Origin: Pomphorhynchus laevis
Taxonomy: Eukaryota; Acanthocephala; Palaeacanthocephala; Echinorhynchida; Pomphorhynchidae
Direction of reading: 5' to 3'
NCBI GenBank assembly: GCA_012934845.2
Contig: WNNJ02000325.1
Coordinates: 1-64,000 of the forward strand
DNA length: 64,000 nucleotides
Shown: piece after piece, positions 32,061-44,369 of the stretch
How the letters are laid out: every line of letters begins with the position of its first letter
Numbering within the stretch: the stretch's first letter is position 1
Made by a program: the position numbers and the translations under genes
Notes under the pieces: generated by a model
Seen by the model: the letters and a program-made list of their open reading frames with translations, nothing else
Told to the model about the DNA's origin: nothing
The model's database searches: none

Positions 32061-33430
32061 CCTAGAACTCTAATATTCTTCGAGAGAGCTTGTCTGAAAG
32101 AAACATAGAGATTGGAAAGTTGACTTGAAAATATGACCTTTATAGGTAGTCGAAAGTATCCCGGTAGTTTGCGAAGAGAGTACAGAATTAAATTGGGTCA
32201 AGCTCGCATTTCCTACAAAAGGGAAGAGCCCAATAGCAGTTTAAAAAACGTCATTTGATTAGATCAAAGTGGAACCTCTTTCTCAGCAGGGCATCTTCTT
32301 CCAACCGCCAACAAAGTAGGTCGTGCGAGGTGGTCATATGTTGGCGCGACTGTTCAATACAGGTTGGATTTAGCAGCCACCTTTCGTGTAGCACTAAGAT
32401 GTTGAGGAGACAATTAGTTGTTATGCAATGAAAGATATGGGATTGTGGTTTGTGTATATGATAATCATCCCTAGCTCTGGGCAGTTCTGCCCACAGAACT
32501 TCGCAGAGTTCTGCTAGTAATGTTTTGGGGAAAACCATACCGATTTAGTTACCTGATGGACTATTACATCAGCATCGCGTCCAAATAAAAGACGAAGAGC
32601 AGAAGCACCTCCCGAATTCCACTAAAGAATGTTCAGTGAAAAAAATCTCGTCTATTACCTATTACGTTGGTTTACAGGTGTAAGATCAGCCCTCTAGTTG
32701 AAGACAGAAGTGGAAGGGTTGCCTCTTCCACTACCGGATTCAACCGAGAACTCGCTGTTCACATCCGGGCTGATAGGAATATCTTCATTTCCTTTATTAA
32801 GGCAATTATCGATCAGAGCTTCCTCATTTGCCAGTTTCCATTTTAAGCCTTTCTTCGACATTTTGATTACTTTCTTACCGTTGGTGAAAGATGCCCGTTT
32901 ATTGGAAGATAGATCAATGCCAAAATTGCACGACTGCGGAATTGAAATCAAATATTCAACTGCTTTACAAATGTCCCCAATCGAGGAAGTAAGATCAACG
33001 CCGGAATTGCTTTACGGCGAATTGAATTGAAATCCGCAACTGATGTACAATTGGGATGAGTCGAAGAAGTGAGATCAACGCCGGAATTGATCGACTTCGG
33101 AATTGAAATCGAATCTTTCCGTGATGTACTTTTGTTTAGAAAATATCCATTCTCAATGTCCAGTAGTTCGATAAATGGTATATTTAATGCTATAAATATA
33201 TGGCTAACTCTTTGTTCTGGCATCTGTGTATCACATTTGCCCAAGATATCGCCGTATGATTGTATGCATAATTGTAATAAGTTAATTGTTATTCCAGATA
33301 GCTAAGCTATTGTGTATGTGTTCTTGTAATAAGATAATTGTTATTCGAGATAGTTAAGCTCTAATGGTAAACTTTAGTTTTTAAAATTCAGCTTTTATGG
33401 TAGGCTTTAGTTTTAATGATAGGACGTATA
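32061..33430. other. Unassigned region with threefold imperfect repeat
   Basis: Between 32.90 and 33.11 kb the motif 'agatcaacgccggaattg' recurs three times at a spacing of roughly 80 bp (33 kb versions are closest). On the minus strand it gives 'SIPKSINSGVDLTSS' and 'SIPQSCNFGIDLSSN'. Two overlapping minus frames (32694-32951, 32948-33244) could be pieces of one Ser/Asn-rich protein, possibly an ORF1 or host exon. I do not recognise it. The flanks hold nothing assignable. Confidence 0.3.
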
Positions 33431-33720
33431 AACAGAAACAGGTATGACAATGAGAAAATCAATGGCTTTATTATACACAATACTGTTTACGCACATTTTG
33501 AGAAATATTATCAGCAAAATTTAGTTAGGTCGATAATGTACTTGAGGCACATCGACGATATATTTGTAGCATTCTAAGAAAACAGTGTACTTCTGGACCT
33601 TATAGAGAATATCAATAGACATATTTCAATTCATATATAATTGTGATGATCCCATAAACTTCCTTGATCTAAATGTATACAAACAAACGAAAAACGGAAA
33701 CAACTATTAACAAAAAAGCT
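33430..33720 (+). pseudogene. Penelope-like RT fragment
   Basis: The plus-strand translation reads 'YEKYYQQNLVRSIMYLRHIDD' in part, with 'YLRHIDDIFVAF' (RT catalytic box) followed about 35 codons later by 'NFLDLNVYKQTKNGNN', the two motifs that follow each other in PLE RTs ('YIDDIF...HFLDV'). Stops interrupt it. It is closer to the 4-7 kb PLE type than to PLE-AT. Confidence 0.55.
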
Positions 33721-34058
33721 AATTGCAGGCTTATATACTTGCAAACCTCCCACAAACAATAGTGCTCTTCCACGCCCCAAATACAAACAATATATTTAAG
33801 GAAACGTGTTGTATCATAAAAATACGCTGGACGATATTGTAACGTGAACATAATTCAAAACTTTTAGCGCGGATCTTAAATGACGTGGATATAAGCATAT
33901 AATGATATATTAAGACATTTTAATAGTAAAGTAGCTTTATTGAAAACATCTACAAAACAAATAACACAAGTTAGTTAATTCACGACATTCTCCTCCGCCA
34001 AACATAATCTCGTAGATACGCGGGAGTAGCATTATTTCGCACGGGTCGCGTTGCTCTG

Positions 34059-36999
34059 CTAAATTTCATTTCCTTTCTCGTCGGATATTTTGAAAGTATC
34101 GTTTAAAGTATCGTCGTCCGTACTCACAGTTTTATCGTCGCTGTAGCTGGTATCAGGGTTATAGCTGCTTTCAATATCATCTTTAGTAGTAGTTGTAAGT
34201 TGTGATGTATCGTTCGTACATTCATGATCTTCTATCATTAGATTTTGGCAGCTATCTCCAACTGACAACCGTTGTCCGATCTCGAAACCGGGAGCCACGT
34301 CCCTTAAAGAAACCGCACCTTGTCGTTGATTAGGATATTCGATAATAGCGTATTTGTTGTTAGCAGTCACAAGTTTAGCTGGACAACCTATTGGTTCATA
34401 TTTCGATTCACGTCTATGATTCCGGACAAGTACAGATGCACCATCGGTCATCCATTTTGGAAACGTTTTGCCTTCATTACTCTTACTGGGGTAAGAAAAT
34501 AACCGTTCGTGAGGTGTGTAGTTGGTTGAAGTACATAAAAGACTCCTTATGCTATTGAGTGCTCTTGGTAATATTATTTGCCACTGATAAATAGACATTC
34601 GTTCACTTTGTAACGTGGTAGTTATAGCTGTCCAAATTGTTGAATTGCATCGTTCGCATTGCCCGTTACCTCTTGGGTTGTACGGTGTTGTGGAACTGCT
34701 AGCGATTCCTCTCTCACTGAGAAATTGTCTGACATCCGATGACAGAAACGACGTACCTCTATCCGAATGAATATATTCTGGACAACCAAAAATAGCAAAT
34801 ATTTCGTCCAAACAATGACACACAGTTTTAGCAGACATATCGGGGCACGCGTAGGCAAAAGGAAACTGACTATACTCATCAATCACAACAAGGAGGAAAC
34901 GGGATCTTGAATTACTCGGTAATGGTCCTTTGAAATCTATGCATAATCGCTCAAAAGGGCGGGTAGCTTTAATTACATGAGCCGTACAGGTATTTGAAAA
35001 TCGAGGCTTAGAAAATTTACATGCTTCACAACGTTCACAAATACTTTTCACATCATTTACTGAGAATGGAAGATTCCGTGATCTGACATAATGAGTTAAC
35101 CGTCGTACACCGGAGTGACATAATGATTCGTGAAGTTCTTGTAATCCTCTATCGAAATTGGAAGTAGCACATATTCTAGATAAGGTATCTGCTGGTCCAT
35201 TCAAAGATCCCGGGCGGTAAAATATTTCAAAATCGTAATTGGCCAATTCTGCTTTCCAACGTTGTATTTTGTCGTTTTTTATCTTGCTTCTGTTTAGTTG
35301 ATTGAATATAAAACTAACTGATCTTTGGTCTGTGATGATTTTAAAATGCCTTCCGATAAGAAAATGTCGCCACTTAATAAGGGATTCCACTATGGCTAAA
35401 GCCTCTTTCTCGATTGCTGCCCATCTCTGCTCGCTTACAGAAAGTTTTCTTGAAAAAAACGCAATCGGACGACCGTCTCCGTTCAGTGTAGCCGCAATGC
35501 ACGTTTCAGAAGCGTCTGTCTCGACTGTTAGCGCTTGAGCGTTATCGATGTGGTATAAAGAAGCACTCGCAATATCTGCTTTAAGCTTTTCAAATGACAG
35601 TTTTGATTCAGCGTTCATAGGGAATGAAGCGTTTCTCAAGAATTCAATCTTTTGTGAAAATTCTGGTATCCAAGACGAGTAGTAAGCAAAGAGTCCAATA
35701 CTTCGTTGTAAGGATCTGACATCGTAGGGGGGGGAGTTCATGTAAATCCTGCAATCTGTCCGGATCTGGTTTCAGTACTCCTTGACAAATTAAGTAGCCG
35801 AGAAGCTTTATTTCTTTCTTGTTAAATTCACATTTAGTTGTATTCATTGTGAGCCCGCACTTGGTAGCGACACTGTTGAATTTGCCCAGATTTTCGTCGT
35901 GTTCTTGTTGGGTCATTCCGCAAATTGTAATGTTATCTAGATAGGCAAATGTACTTTCTAATTCATTTGTTTCAATCGTGTGATCCATACATTGCTGAAA
36001 GCATGACACTGCATTCTTCAAACCAAAGGGCAATCTCGCAAAGCAATATAATCTTCCATCTGCTTCAAAGGCAGTATATAGTCTATCGTCTGGATGTGGA
36101 GGAACTTGATGATAAGCAGACTGTAAGTCAATTGTAGAAAACCATTTGTATTTACTAATTTCATACACAAGATCTTGTAAGTTTGGCAAAGGATAGGCAT
36201 CCAGCAATGTATATTTATTTATCGTTTGTGAGTAATCAATAACAAGCCTGCGTTTATGTCTCTCCGAGCGCGTAACTACCACTTGAGCTCGCCATGGTGA
36301 AATACAAGGTTCGATAATCCCATCTTTCAATAACTTCTGAACCTCCGATCGAATAAAATCACGATCGGCTGGATTATACCGGCGAGACCTCGTTGCAATA
36401 TGAATGCAATGTTCATTTAGATGTGAAAATGGTCGAACTGGCTTGAAATCTATAGGTCGCAAAGTAGCAATTACCAATTCGTTTCTAGGACCATTCAATT
36501 TTAGTTTGAAACTCTTATGCTCATTCATAAAATCCATCCCCAATATTGCTTCGGTACATAAGTCGTCCAGAACATGAAATATAATGTTTTTATAAATTTG
36601 GGACTTGTAGATGATGGAAGTAGTGACATGGCCTTTAGTTAAAGTCTTAAAGCGATTAGTGGCCATTGTAATAGGCCGTATATCTCTGACGATAGGCAAT
36701 TTCATCTTACTCACAATATCAGTTCGAATAAAACTATAACAACTCCCTGTGTCAAACAAACACTCTACTCTTTTGTTGCAAATTGATATTTGGTCTACAG
36801 CTTTTCGGTCAGACAGTATTAAAGAAATGCACGCAGAGTATTTATTACGATCGAATTGTGAAGATCGACACGCTCTTGCAAAATGTCCTTCCTTCTGACA
36901 TTTATGGCAAATTGAATTTTTTGCCGGACAAGATTCTCGACTATGCTTTGATTGACTTCCACAAAAAAAAGCACTTCCAATTACTTTTGATTGTTGCAA
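34059..36999 (-). pseudogene. Ty3/gypsy Pol region: protease, RT, RNase H, integrase
   Basis: Order on the minus strand: zinc knuckle, aspartic protease ('CLFDTGSCYSFI'), RT ('WRAQVVVTRSERHKRRLVIDY' region, 'FSTIDLQSAYHQV', 'RLPFGLKNA'), RNase H ('VETDASETCIAATL'), integrase zinc site ('HESLCHSGVRRL', 'CERCEACK') and core ('FERLCIDFKGPLP', 'IHSDRGTSF', 'YNPRGNGQCER'). This order defines Ty3/gypsy. The region is close to whole but not carried in a single open frame. No envelope gene was seen downstream. Confidence 0.85.
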
Positions 37000-37081
37000 C
37001 TACTCTATCATTCATTTGTGCCAGTTGATCTGCCACCTCTTCCTTTCTGCTGTCGGAAACATGAGCTAGTCGATAATAAGG

Positions 37082-37648
37082 TCATTCGATTACCGTTGAA
37101 CGTTTTTCCGCACTTTTCATAGCTTTTGCAATTTCAAAAGCGTCTGTTAGTCTTAAGGTACAGTTTTCAAGTAAACGTTCTCTAATTTTCTTTGAGGAAA
37201 TACCCGCTATGAACGCATTTAGAATTGCCTGATCTCGGTGATCTTGTGCCGATACTTCTTCGAACTTACATTCTGAGGCTAGTTGCTTTAAACTATTAGT
37301 GTAGTGTTGAATATCTTCTGCATCGTCTTGTCTCCTCGCGAATAGTATATATCGAGCATAAATGACATTGGTCGGTCGCTCAAACATCGATCGAAGCGTC
37401 TTGATAGTTTCTGCATAATCAGACAGTTGTTGAATTGACTTGAAAATTTGAGGAGAAACGTAATTACGCAGTAACGCCAATCGAATCTCACACGGAGCTC
37501 CGATGTGTTCGATAAACGCTTCGAATGTTGATAGCCAATGTTTCCAAATATCCGCTATGTTTGGGTCTTCTGTGTCTATTGTAAGTTTACTTGACTGCAG
37601 ATATCGTGCATAATCAACGTTCGCCAATCCGTTTCCGACTGGGTCCAT
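37082..37648 (-). CDS. Ty3/gypsy Gag-like region
   Basis: A 188-codon open frame starting 'MDPVGNGLANVDYARYL'. Residues about 30-150 resemble a retrotransposon Gag ('WKHWLSTFEAFIEHIG', 'LRNYVSPQIFKSIQQL', 'YTNSLKQLASECKFE', 'AFIAGISSKKIRERLLE'). It would form the particle shell. A zinc knuckle lies further downstream in the pol-side frame ('CHKCQKEGHFARAC'). It lies just inside the upstream terminal repeat. The protein is recognised by pattern, not by search. Confidence 0.7.
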   Translation of the reverse strand: MDPVGNGLANVDYARYLQSSKLTIDTEDPNIADIWKHWLSTFEAFIEHIGAPCEIRLALLRNYVSPQIFKSIQQLSDYAETIKTLRSMFERPTNVIYARYILFARRQDDAEDIQHYTNSLKQLASECKFEEVSAQDHRDQAILNAFIAGISSKKIRERLLENCTLRLTDAFEIAKAMKSAEKRSTVIE

Positions 37649-37789
37649 CTTGACAACACATGCTCACACAAATGTTTTCAATAAATTGTTAAGATCCAAA
37701 GTGAGGCTAAAGTAGCTTTATTGAAAACATCTACAAAACAAATAACATTAAAACACAAGTTAGTTAATTCACGACAGAATGCTATCAAG

Positions 37790-38590
37790 ATGAGAGAACA
37801 AACTATAGTGTTTAAATATCACCCAAAATACAATAAATACCGAGAAATACAGAGAAACTCAGTATCTACACATGCAACAAGCAAGTAAAAGTTCTGCCTT
37901 GTTAAGCATTGTGATGAATTACAGGTATCTTCATAGTTATTAAAAAAGCAGTCGAAACGCACACTAACCACTTTATCCAACTGACAATGACTGGTGAGTA
38001 GTTAGAAAAATCTCGGAGTGATACATTAAACTGATGGAGTTGATGATCATCGTCCACTTTAGCAGTAAATATTGATTTAAAATCAATTGCAGCCAGCGTT
38101 GGCTTCTGGACCGCAGTGACAAGCTTTTTTTCGCACCAACAAATAATTTATGGAAAATGCATTTTATTTGGAATCATGCCAGAAATGCTGTGCCCTTGTA
38201 ATCAACGGTCGAGAATTTGTCTTACTTAGAGAATTAACAATGCGGTAAAATACTTTATGTACCATAGCTTCATCTTGAATTGCTTGTATCTTTATAATTA
38301 TTACAAAAAAAAGTTGAAATGTACCCTAACAATTTTATCCAACTAACTATGAATATTGAGTTGTTATGAACGTATCAATGACACATTAAAATGAGGAAGC
38401 TATTGATTGAAGTTCAGTTTCTTAGCAATAAATATGGATTTAAAATCAATTATAGCCACTTTTGACTCCTGGACTGCAGTGTCAAGCGATTTTCCACAAA
38501 CCACACTTTATAATAATGCAATTTATTTAAAATTTTGCGATATATTCAGTGTCCTCCAAATCAACGGATAAGCTTTTCTGCCCTATAATA
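37790..38590 (-). repeat. Two diverged, reversed relatives of the 390-bp satellite
   Basis: On the plus strand 'gcagtcgaaacgcacactaa' (37.95 kb) and 'agttgaaatgtaccctaac' (38.31 kb) match the minus strand of the 390-bp unit ('gcagtcgaaacgcaccctaa'). 'ggatttaaaatcaat', 'ctcctggactgcagtg' and 'atcaacggataagc' also recur. The spacing of about 360 bp indicates an old dimer. Both copies are much more diverged from each other than the units at 0.7-3.2 kb. The hammerhead-like boxes are degraded. Confidence 0.7.
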
Positions 38591-38599
38591 ATGGTTTTT

Positions 38600-39410
38600 T
38601 AATAATGATATAGCTATCTCAAATTAAAATATAATGGCTCGATATAATCTTTATTCCATTCTGATTAGCGTTTTATCCCTAATTTAATCTTACATTATAT
38701 TATAGTCAATACTAAATATATAAAATTTTTTTGTATTAAATAATCAAATCAGATAATCGAGTATACGTATTTTATACTATATATAAATAAAAAATAAAAA
38801 TATATAAATAATAAATAATTATATAATATTTTAAAACATTTTATATTTATATCAAGTTGAATTTAAAATTAAAATTTAAAATAAAAATCAACTTTTATGA
38901 AGTGACTAATAAATAATATACGTTAAATTCGAATAAGGATTAGAGGCCATCAGAATGAACTGCTATGTTATTATGTTTCAGCCCCTATTCCTCCACACAA
39001 CACAGCGACGGGGTCAAATACACGCTAATGATGTATTTCCTCTGATAAAATATGTTTATTTAGCTTATCTTATTCTAATACAAAGCATATTGTTTATTAT
39101 CAATAAAAAAATTTAATTAATAGTTTAAATATATTTTTAATATTTTGTTGATTTATACTTCATTATAAGAAATAGAAAAAAATATAAACTTTTGCAAATA
39201 TAAAAATAATGTCTTTTCATAATCCATAGTTTCAGTATTTCTGATAAAGGTTGTATTGCCGAAATAACAAAGTCAACAGGTCAATAATAAAACGTCAGTA
39301 GATAAAATTAGTTCAGATTGCCAAGTCTACGTATTTTATACTCTATAAATTAAAAATAAAACTGAATAATTATAAATATTTAATAATTAATATTTATATG
39401 AATGAATGAC
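38600..39410 (-). mobile_element. PLE-AT terminal module and tail, decayed
   Basis: 38.70-39.17 kb carries, in reverse sense, the PLE-AT tail, the terminal module (about 38.93-39.05 kb; 'aggccatcagaatgaactgc') and the end of the coding region ('ttgataataaacaatatgc' side). A second tail piece lies at 39.3-39.41 kb. The module has lost part of its pairing potential, marking this copy as old. Confidence 0.6.
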
Positions 39411-40250
39411 TCCTTTATTTGCAAAAACGTGAGTCGAACATGGATGATATAATTTGAGTTATATTACGAAGAGCCTTTGTTGTTGAACCTCTAGGCTTAA
39501 ACGCGACCTGACTTTTACCTATTGTACATTTGTATTTATCGACAAAACGTGATTTGAAGCAACCCTCAAGTACTCTTGCTAAAGAAGGAATAAGAGCGAA
39601 CGGTCTAAAATTTACTGCACTTAGTGGCTTGTTTCCTTTTAATATTAATCGAATGCTGCTAGTTTTTAAGCTGCTAGGTGCTCTCCCATGCGTAAAGATA
39701 GGAGTAAAAACTTTGCAATGGGCTTTGCAATGATATCAACAATATGCTTGAGAACCCATATTGGAAAACCTGGCCCGCATGCCTTTTTTACCGGTAAACC
39801 GAATATTGTATCAATCACCTTGTTTTCCGAAATTTCAATAGATATGCTTGTTTGAGTATCATCTATACTGTTAAAGACATTAGATGATTCATTGTTAGGT
39901 ATAGCTAACTGCATATTTATATTATCTAAGGTCGTTTTTGATTCATTGTATTCGAGTATATCAAATTCGCATTATCTCTTAACTCCTCTTATTGCATTAA
40001 TACCTTTCCAAAAGCAACTATCCGCACGATTTCCCAATTTATTATTTGCTCATGCCATGCGAGCTTCCGCAATTTTGTTATTAAGCTTTACAGACAGACG
40101 GCTATATTTTGTTATCATTTTGCTTAAATGCTTTTTGACGTCTGAATTCGATATATTTAATAAGTGCGGTTATCCATTGAGGGTCTCTGTTTGTTATTTT
40201 ATATGTTTTGCACGGGATACATTTTGAAAAACATTCGTTTCATATAACGA
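39411..40250 (-). pseudogene. LINE-F: non-LTR RT fragment
   Basis: Minus strand: 'GLPVKKACGPGFPIWVLKHI' (39.78 kb), then in another frame 'SIRLILKGNKPLSAVNFRPFA' (one residue trimmed on reading), 'LIPSLARVLEGCFKSRF', 'GKSQVAFKPRGSTTKAL'. This is the fingers region of a LINE RT ('K.A.GPDG....', 'NFRPI....K..E', 'QFGF..G.ST'). It is unlike the LINE-A, -B, -C and -E versions and is cut off before the catalytic Asp. Confidence 0.5.
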
Positions 40251-40854
40251 TAAAATTGGTAGTAAAAATTTGAAAGAAAATTTTTATTTCTATGAATTAA
40301 CTAATAAATAATATACGATGTATTCGAATAAGGAATAAAGGTCATCAGGAGATGACCTTTGTGATTTTAAATAAAACTTGCAAATTATGATTTTAAATAA
40401 AACTTGTAAAGCATATAAAAATCACTTTTAAGCAGTTTTCCTTAAAACACAAGACTTTACATTAACGCTTTTTAATTAGGTCAGAGAAAAATATATCAAA
40501 TACAACATGTAATCAATTTATATAACAAATGAAAGTTAAAATCCGTAAACATGAATAAACTCCTTTCGAATTAGGATTTTTTAAAAATTTTATATAAAAT
40601 GGTGTTCTTAATAATTAAAATACATACAATTAACTATCACGATTTATTTTTTATTTTATCGTAATACTTCCAATATTATAGTTTTGATGTAACCGAGACT
40701 TAATATTTTAAAATCTCAATAATGATGACCGCGATATAATTTATATGAAAAATATTTTTTCTAGATTTAAGATCTGTAATCCTTAAATGGATTCACTAAA
40801 TATACCAAGTGGTTCACTATTAATATACCAATCGGTTCACTAAATGAACCAATT
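40251..40854. other. AT-rich interval with a PLE-AT trace
   Basis: 40.29-40.37 kb repeats PLE-AT terminal sequence in reverse ('gaattaactaataaataata', then 'aaaggtcatcaggagatgac', which is itself a hairpin). The rest, to 40.85 kb, shows nothing assignable. Confidence 0.45.
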
Positions 40855-41189
40855 GAGGCACAAAGTCATCAATGGCAGATTATTCAACAAGAGAGGAGCA
40901 GCCACCTGGAAAGAGCGGAAGCCAAAAGAGAAAGATCAGTTTGGGACATGTAAAAGAAGATAAATACGGGAACGCAAATAACCGTAATCAGGACGAGAAT
41001 TGACGAGAAAAGGAAGGTTGAGAAATGACGGAGTAGGAAAAATTACAAGGTGGAAAGCAATGAGAAGAAGACGAATTTAAACAAGAGAATAAATAGTAGG
41101 CAAATCGAGAGAAGCAAGATGGTGAGATGTATGATCAAAACGACGAAGACGGAGGAGAATTTGGACTGCTGCGTTTACGATTTGTTGTA

Positions 41190-41912
41190 AAAAAGGATTC
41201 ATTTTTAACGTGGCAAATGCGTGCCAGTGCACGCTTACATGACCACAACAAAACAAGACTGTGAATCAGGTGTCGAGAAGGTGTGAACGGAGGAGGTGTT
41301 TGAATGTGATAAAGGAGGGGGCGCGGCGGACGTCGAGAGGGAGTTGATTCCAGGCGAGTGAGGCGGCGACGAGGAAGGATCGGAGACCGTAGTTGTTGGA
41401 GTAATTAGGAACGTGGAGTAAGAGGGTATGACAGGAACGAAGCGATAGCGAGGTAGGGCGAGTATCGTCTAAGAAAGGAAAGTTAATGAACGATGAGGAG
41501 CCGACAACGATGAGACGAAAAGTAACAAGAAGGCGGAGTTTGATGCGGATGTGGATGGTGGGTCAGGAGAGTTGGACAAAATATGTGGATGTGTGGTCGA
41601 AGCGAAGGAGACGAAAGAGCACTCGAACGGCGGTGTTGATTATTCGTTGTAGGGGTAGGATTATGGATTTTGAAGAATTGGCGAAAAGGCTAAGGCAGTA
41701 ATCGATTTTAGGGAAAAGAAGCGATGAAAGAAGAGACATACAAGAACGGAAGTCGATAAGGGGGCGGATACGACGGATGTCACGGAGAATTAAGTTAGAT
41801 GAGCGGACCTTGTCACGGACGAAGGGTTTAAGGGAAAGGTGATCATCGAAATGGAAGCCTAAGAAAGTGATATTGTGGACTATGGGGATGATCGATGAGG
41901 CAAAATATACAG
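41190..41912 (-). mobile_element. LINE-B, 5'-truncated insertion with 7-bp target duplication
   Basis: 723 bp of LINE-B 3' sequence (end 'catgtaagcgtgcactggca' in sense) lie inside the older LINE-C. 'tgttgta' is present on both sides (41183-41189 and 41913-41919), and the LINE-C sequence continues across. Sequence is close to the LINE-B copy at 44.9-45.6 kb, so it is young. A 5' truncation is typical of target-primed reverse transcription. Confidence 0.85.
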
Positions 41913-42695
41913 TGTTGTAGTGGAAGAAGAGTGGATTTAGGTGAGTCGGAAAAATAGATTAAGGCAGTAATCAAGTCTTGATAAAAGGAGAGAAGATGTG
42001 AGAATCATACAAGAAGGAAAATTGATCAATCAACGAATTTGACGGAGGTTTGTGGAGAATCTAGGTAGATGAGCGTACTTTATCTCTAACGAAAGGTTTA
42101 AGTGAAAGTCGGTTGTCGAAATGGAAGCCTAAGAAAACGCGATTGTCAACGATAGAAGGAATTGTAGAATTTAATGATACGGAGAAAGGTTCTAAGCCGG
42201 GGCGTCGAGGAATGATCTACATTATTTCGGTTTATTACGATTTAGAGTAAGACGAAAAGAAGAAATATGATTGAAATTTGAGGCAATACCGTTGGAAGCA
42301 GAAACACTACGATCATGAATACGATATGCAGGTGCATGAGCATAGATGAGAATGTCATCAGCATATTGCATAACATGAAAGTTAAATGTATGAAAAAAAG
42401 AAGACAAATCCCCGAAAAGAAGAGAGAAAAGCAAAGGGCCTAATACGGAGTATTGTGGAACACCGAACGGAATGGAAGAAGGATGGGAAAGAGAAGAGTT
42501 AGAACATACGCGAAAATTACGGTTTGATAGATATGAAGGAAACCAAGCTACAGTGGGTAAAGAGAAGCCATAATCATTACGAAGATGATGGAGAAGAATC
42601 GAGTGATCGATGATGTCGAAAGCAGATGAGAGATAATGAGAAACTATTTCACTACATAATTTTTGATCGCGCGAAATGAGTAAGTCGTAACTTAA

Positions 42696-43545
42696 TCAGT
42701 AACTTTGTCTTCATATGCAAAAAGCTTTATTATGATATACTAATGAAAGAGGTTAATTCTAATGATTTAAATGTAAATCCAACATATGAACGTAGTGAGT
42801 TGAGTTTAGAAACAATTATTACAAGTCACTGTTCTATAATGGATAAAAAGGGTATAAAGGTTGAATTAGATAATAAAACTATACCTATATTATATTGGAA
42901 TCCAAAATTACATAAAAATCCAATAAAACCTAGGTTCATATGTAGTGCGTTTAAATGTACATTAAAACCACTTTCTGTCTATATGAATAAAATACTTAAA
43001 GTAATTAAAGCACATTTTAAAAAATATTGCAAGGTAATCTAATTTAAACTAGGTTACTATAAAAATAACATCAAGAAGAAAATAGTAAAATATATAAATC
43101 AACACAATAATATAAAGAATAAATTTAAACTCTTAAGTGGCAAATTTTTATGGATGGATAATAAATAATATACTTTGTATTAGAATAAGATACTAGATAG
43201 TTATTTCAGAGGAAATACATCATTAGCATGTATTTGGCCCCGCTGCTATGTTGTGTAGAGGAGTTAGGGGCCGAAACCTGATAGCATAGCAGTTCCTCCT
43301 GATGACCTCTAATCCTTATTCTGATACAACGTCTGTTATTTATTAGTCAATTCATAAAAATGACGTTTATTTTGAATTCCAATTTTTTATTTTAACTTGA
43401 TTAAAATTATAGAAAATCTAAAAACAATTATTAATTTTATTATTTAATTATTAAATTTTGATTTAGCATTATTATGTTTTGTTTATTTTATAATTATATT
43501 AAATACGTAGACTCAGTTTGCTGATTTAATTCATACGTTCAATTT
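42696..43545 (+). mobile_element. PLE-AT copy f, internally deleted, inserted in LINE-C
   Basis: It starts inside the 'DKASNNFVF' box, runs in frame (42743-43042) through 'PILYWNPKLHKNPIKPRFI' to 'KKYCKVI', then jumps to the last 40 codons ('LGYYKNNIKKKIVKYINQH'), the terminal module (43205-43325) and the tail. The catalytic palm is deleted. LINE sequence resumes on both sides ('gaaatgagtaagtcgt' left, 'gtagagtgattagagc' right, as at 46.1 kb), so the insertion is clean, though no clear target duplication is seen. Confidence 0.8.
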
Positions 43546-44369
43546 TGGTAGAGTGATTAGAGCAAAAAGCAGCTTGGAATAAAGGAAACAAGTTGTAGGA
43601 AAATATATATTGTGAACTGGCTATTTAAGCCCCTGCTTGTAAGCCGTTGAAACAATAATAATATATGCATTAACTTGCTTGAGAATAAGACGCTCAATGA
43701 GTTTGGAGAGGGTTAGGAGAAACGATATTAGACGGTACGAAAATGGTAGTTAGGGTCGAGATATTGCTTTTTGACGAGATGACGAACAGTGGTGCATTTC
43801 CAGTAGGAAGGAAATGTGCGGCTACAGATAGACCAGTTGAACAATGTGGTTAGGAAGGATGAGATAGATGCGCAGATATTTTTAAGCAAGTGTGGGAATT
43901 GGGTCATAAGGAGATGTTTTATTAGGTAATAACAGAAGAACCGAAGAAACTTCATCAGACTACGCAGGAGGAAGGTGGAATAGCTATGGGAGGGAAGTAT
44001 TCTAAGAAAAGACAGGATATCTACACAGATACTAGTGTAGAAGATAAAATAATTTAGATAGCCTAGATTGTAGATAAGAAGAAAATTCATCAGAATTTAT
44101 GTTACAAGGGGTAGGTGATCTTAAAAGAATTGAGTTTAATATTTTCCAGAGATATTTAGAGTTTGCAGATGACTCGTGTTGATTTCGCCAATAGAATACA
44201 CTTAGTACGCATAAGAATTATATGGAAAAGACGAAGAGAAAGATAGGAAGCACTATGATTTGGAGTGAGTATGTTTGTAGAACGTTTAAGAAAACGATTA
44301 AACACACGAAAAGAGTGACGGAGTTGACGCTTAGAAAGACAGCGGTCGGAATCGAACTAGGGATTAAAA

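Larger units (their letters stand above)
33927..37776 (-). mobile_element. Ty3/gypsy LTR retrotransposon with very short terminal repeats
   Basis: A fossil-class LTR element on the minus strand. Its ends are direct repeats of 61 bp (33927-33987) and 69 bp (37708-37776) that begin TGTCGTG and differ only by one 8-bp indel, so the insertion is fairly young. A purine-rich tract (GGCGGAGGAGAA, 33988-33999) touches the downstream repeat, as a polypurine tract should. Inside are gag, zinc knuckle, protease, RT, RNase H and integrase in Ty3/gypsy order. The coding part is nearly whole but not in one frame; about two breaks or programmed frame changes are implied. No target duplication is evident. 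Confidence 0.85.
40855..44360 (-). mobile_element. LINE-C copy 2, old, carrying two later insertions
   Basis: The pieces 40855-41189, 41913-42695 and 43546-44360 read continuously on the minus strand as the C-terminal half of a LINE-B/C ORF2: the C-terminal 'HVPN' region, thumb, RT (with 'MQYADDILIYAH' at about 42.36 kb and 'VLGPLLFSLLFGDLSS' at 42.43 kb), fingers and linker. Between the first two lies a LINE-B insertion with a 7-bp duplication, and between the last two a PLE-AT insertion. Many frame breaks. The 3' part resembles the 29.1-29.6 kb sequence more than LINE-B. Confidence 0.7.

Noticed and set aside
37790-38590. A second 390-bp satellite array
   Set aside because: Only two highly diverged units are present, so it is listed as an old dispersed dimer rather than an array.
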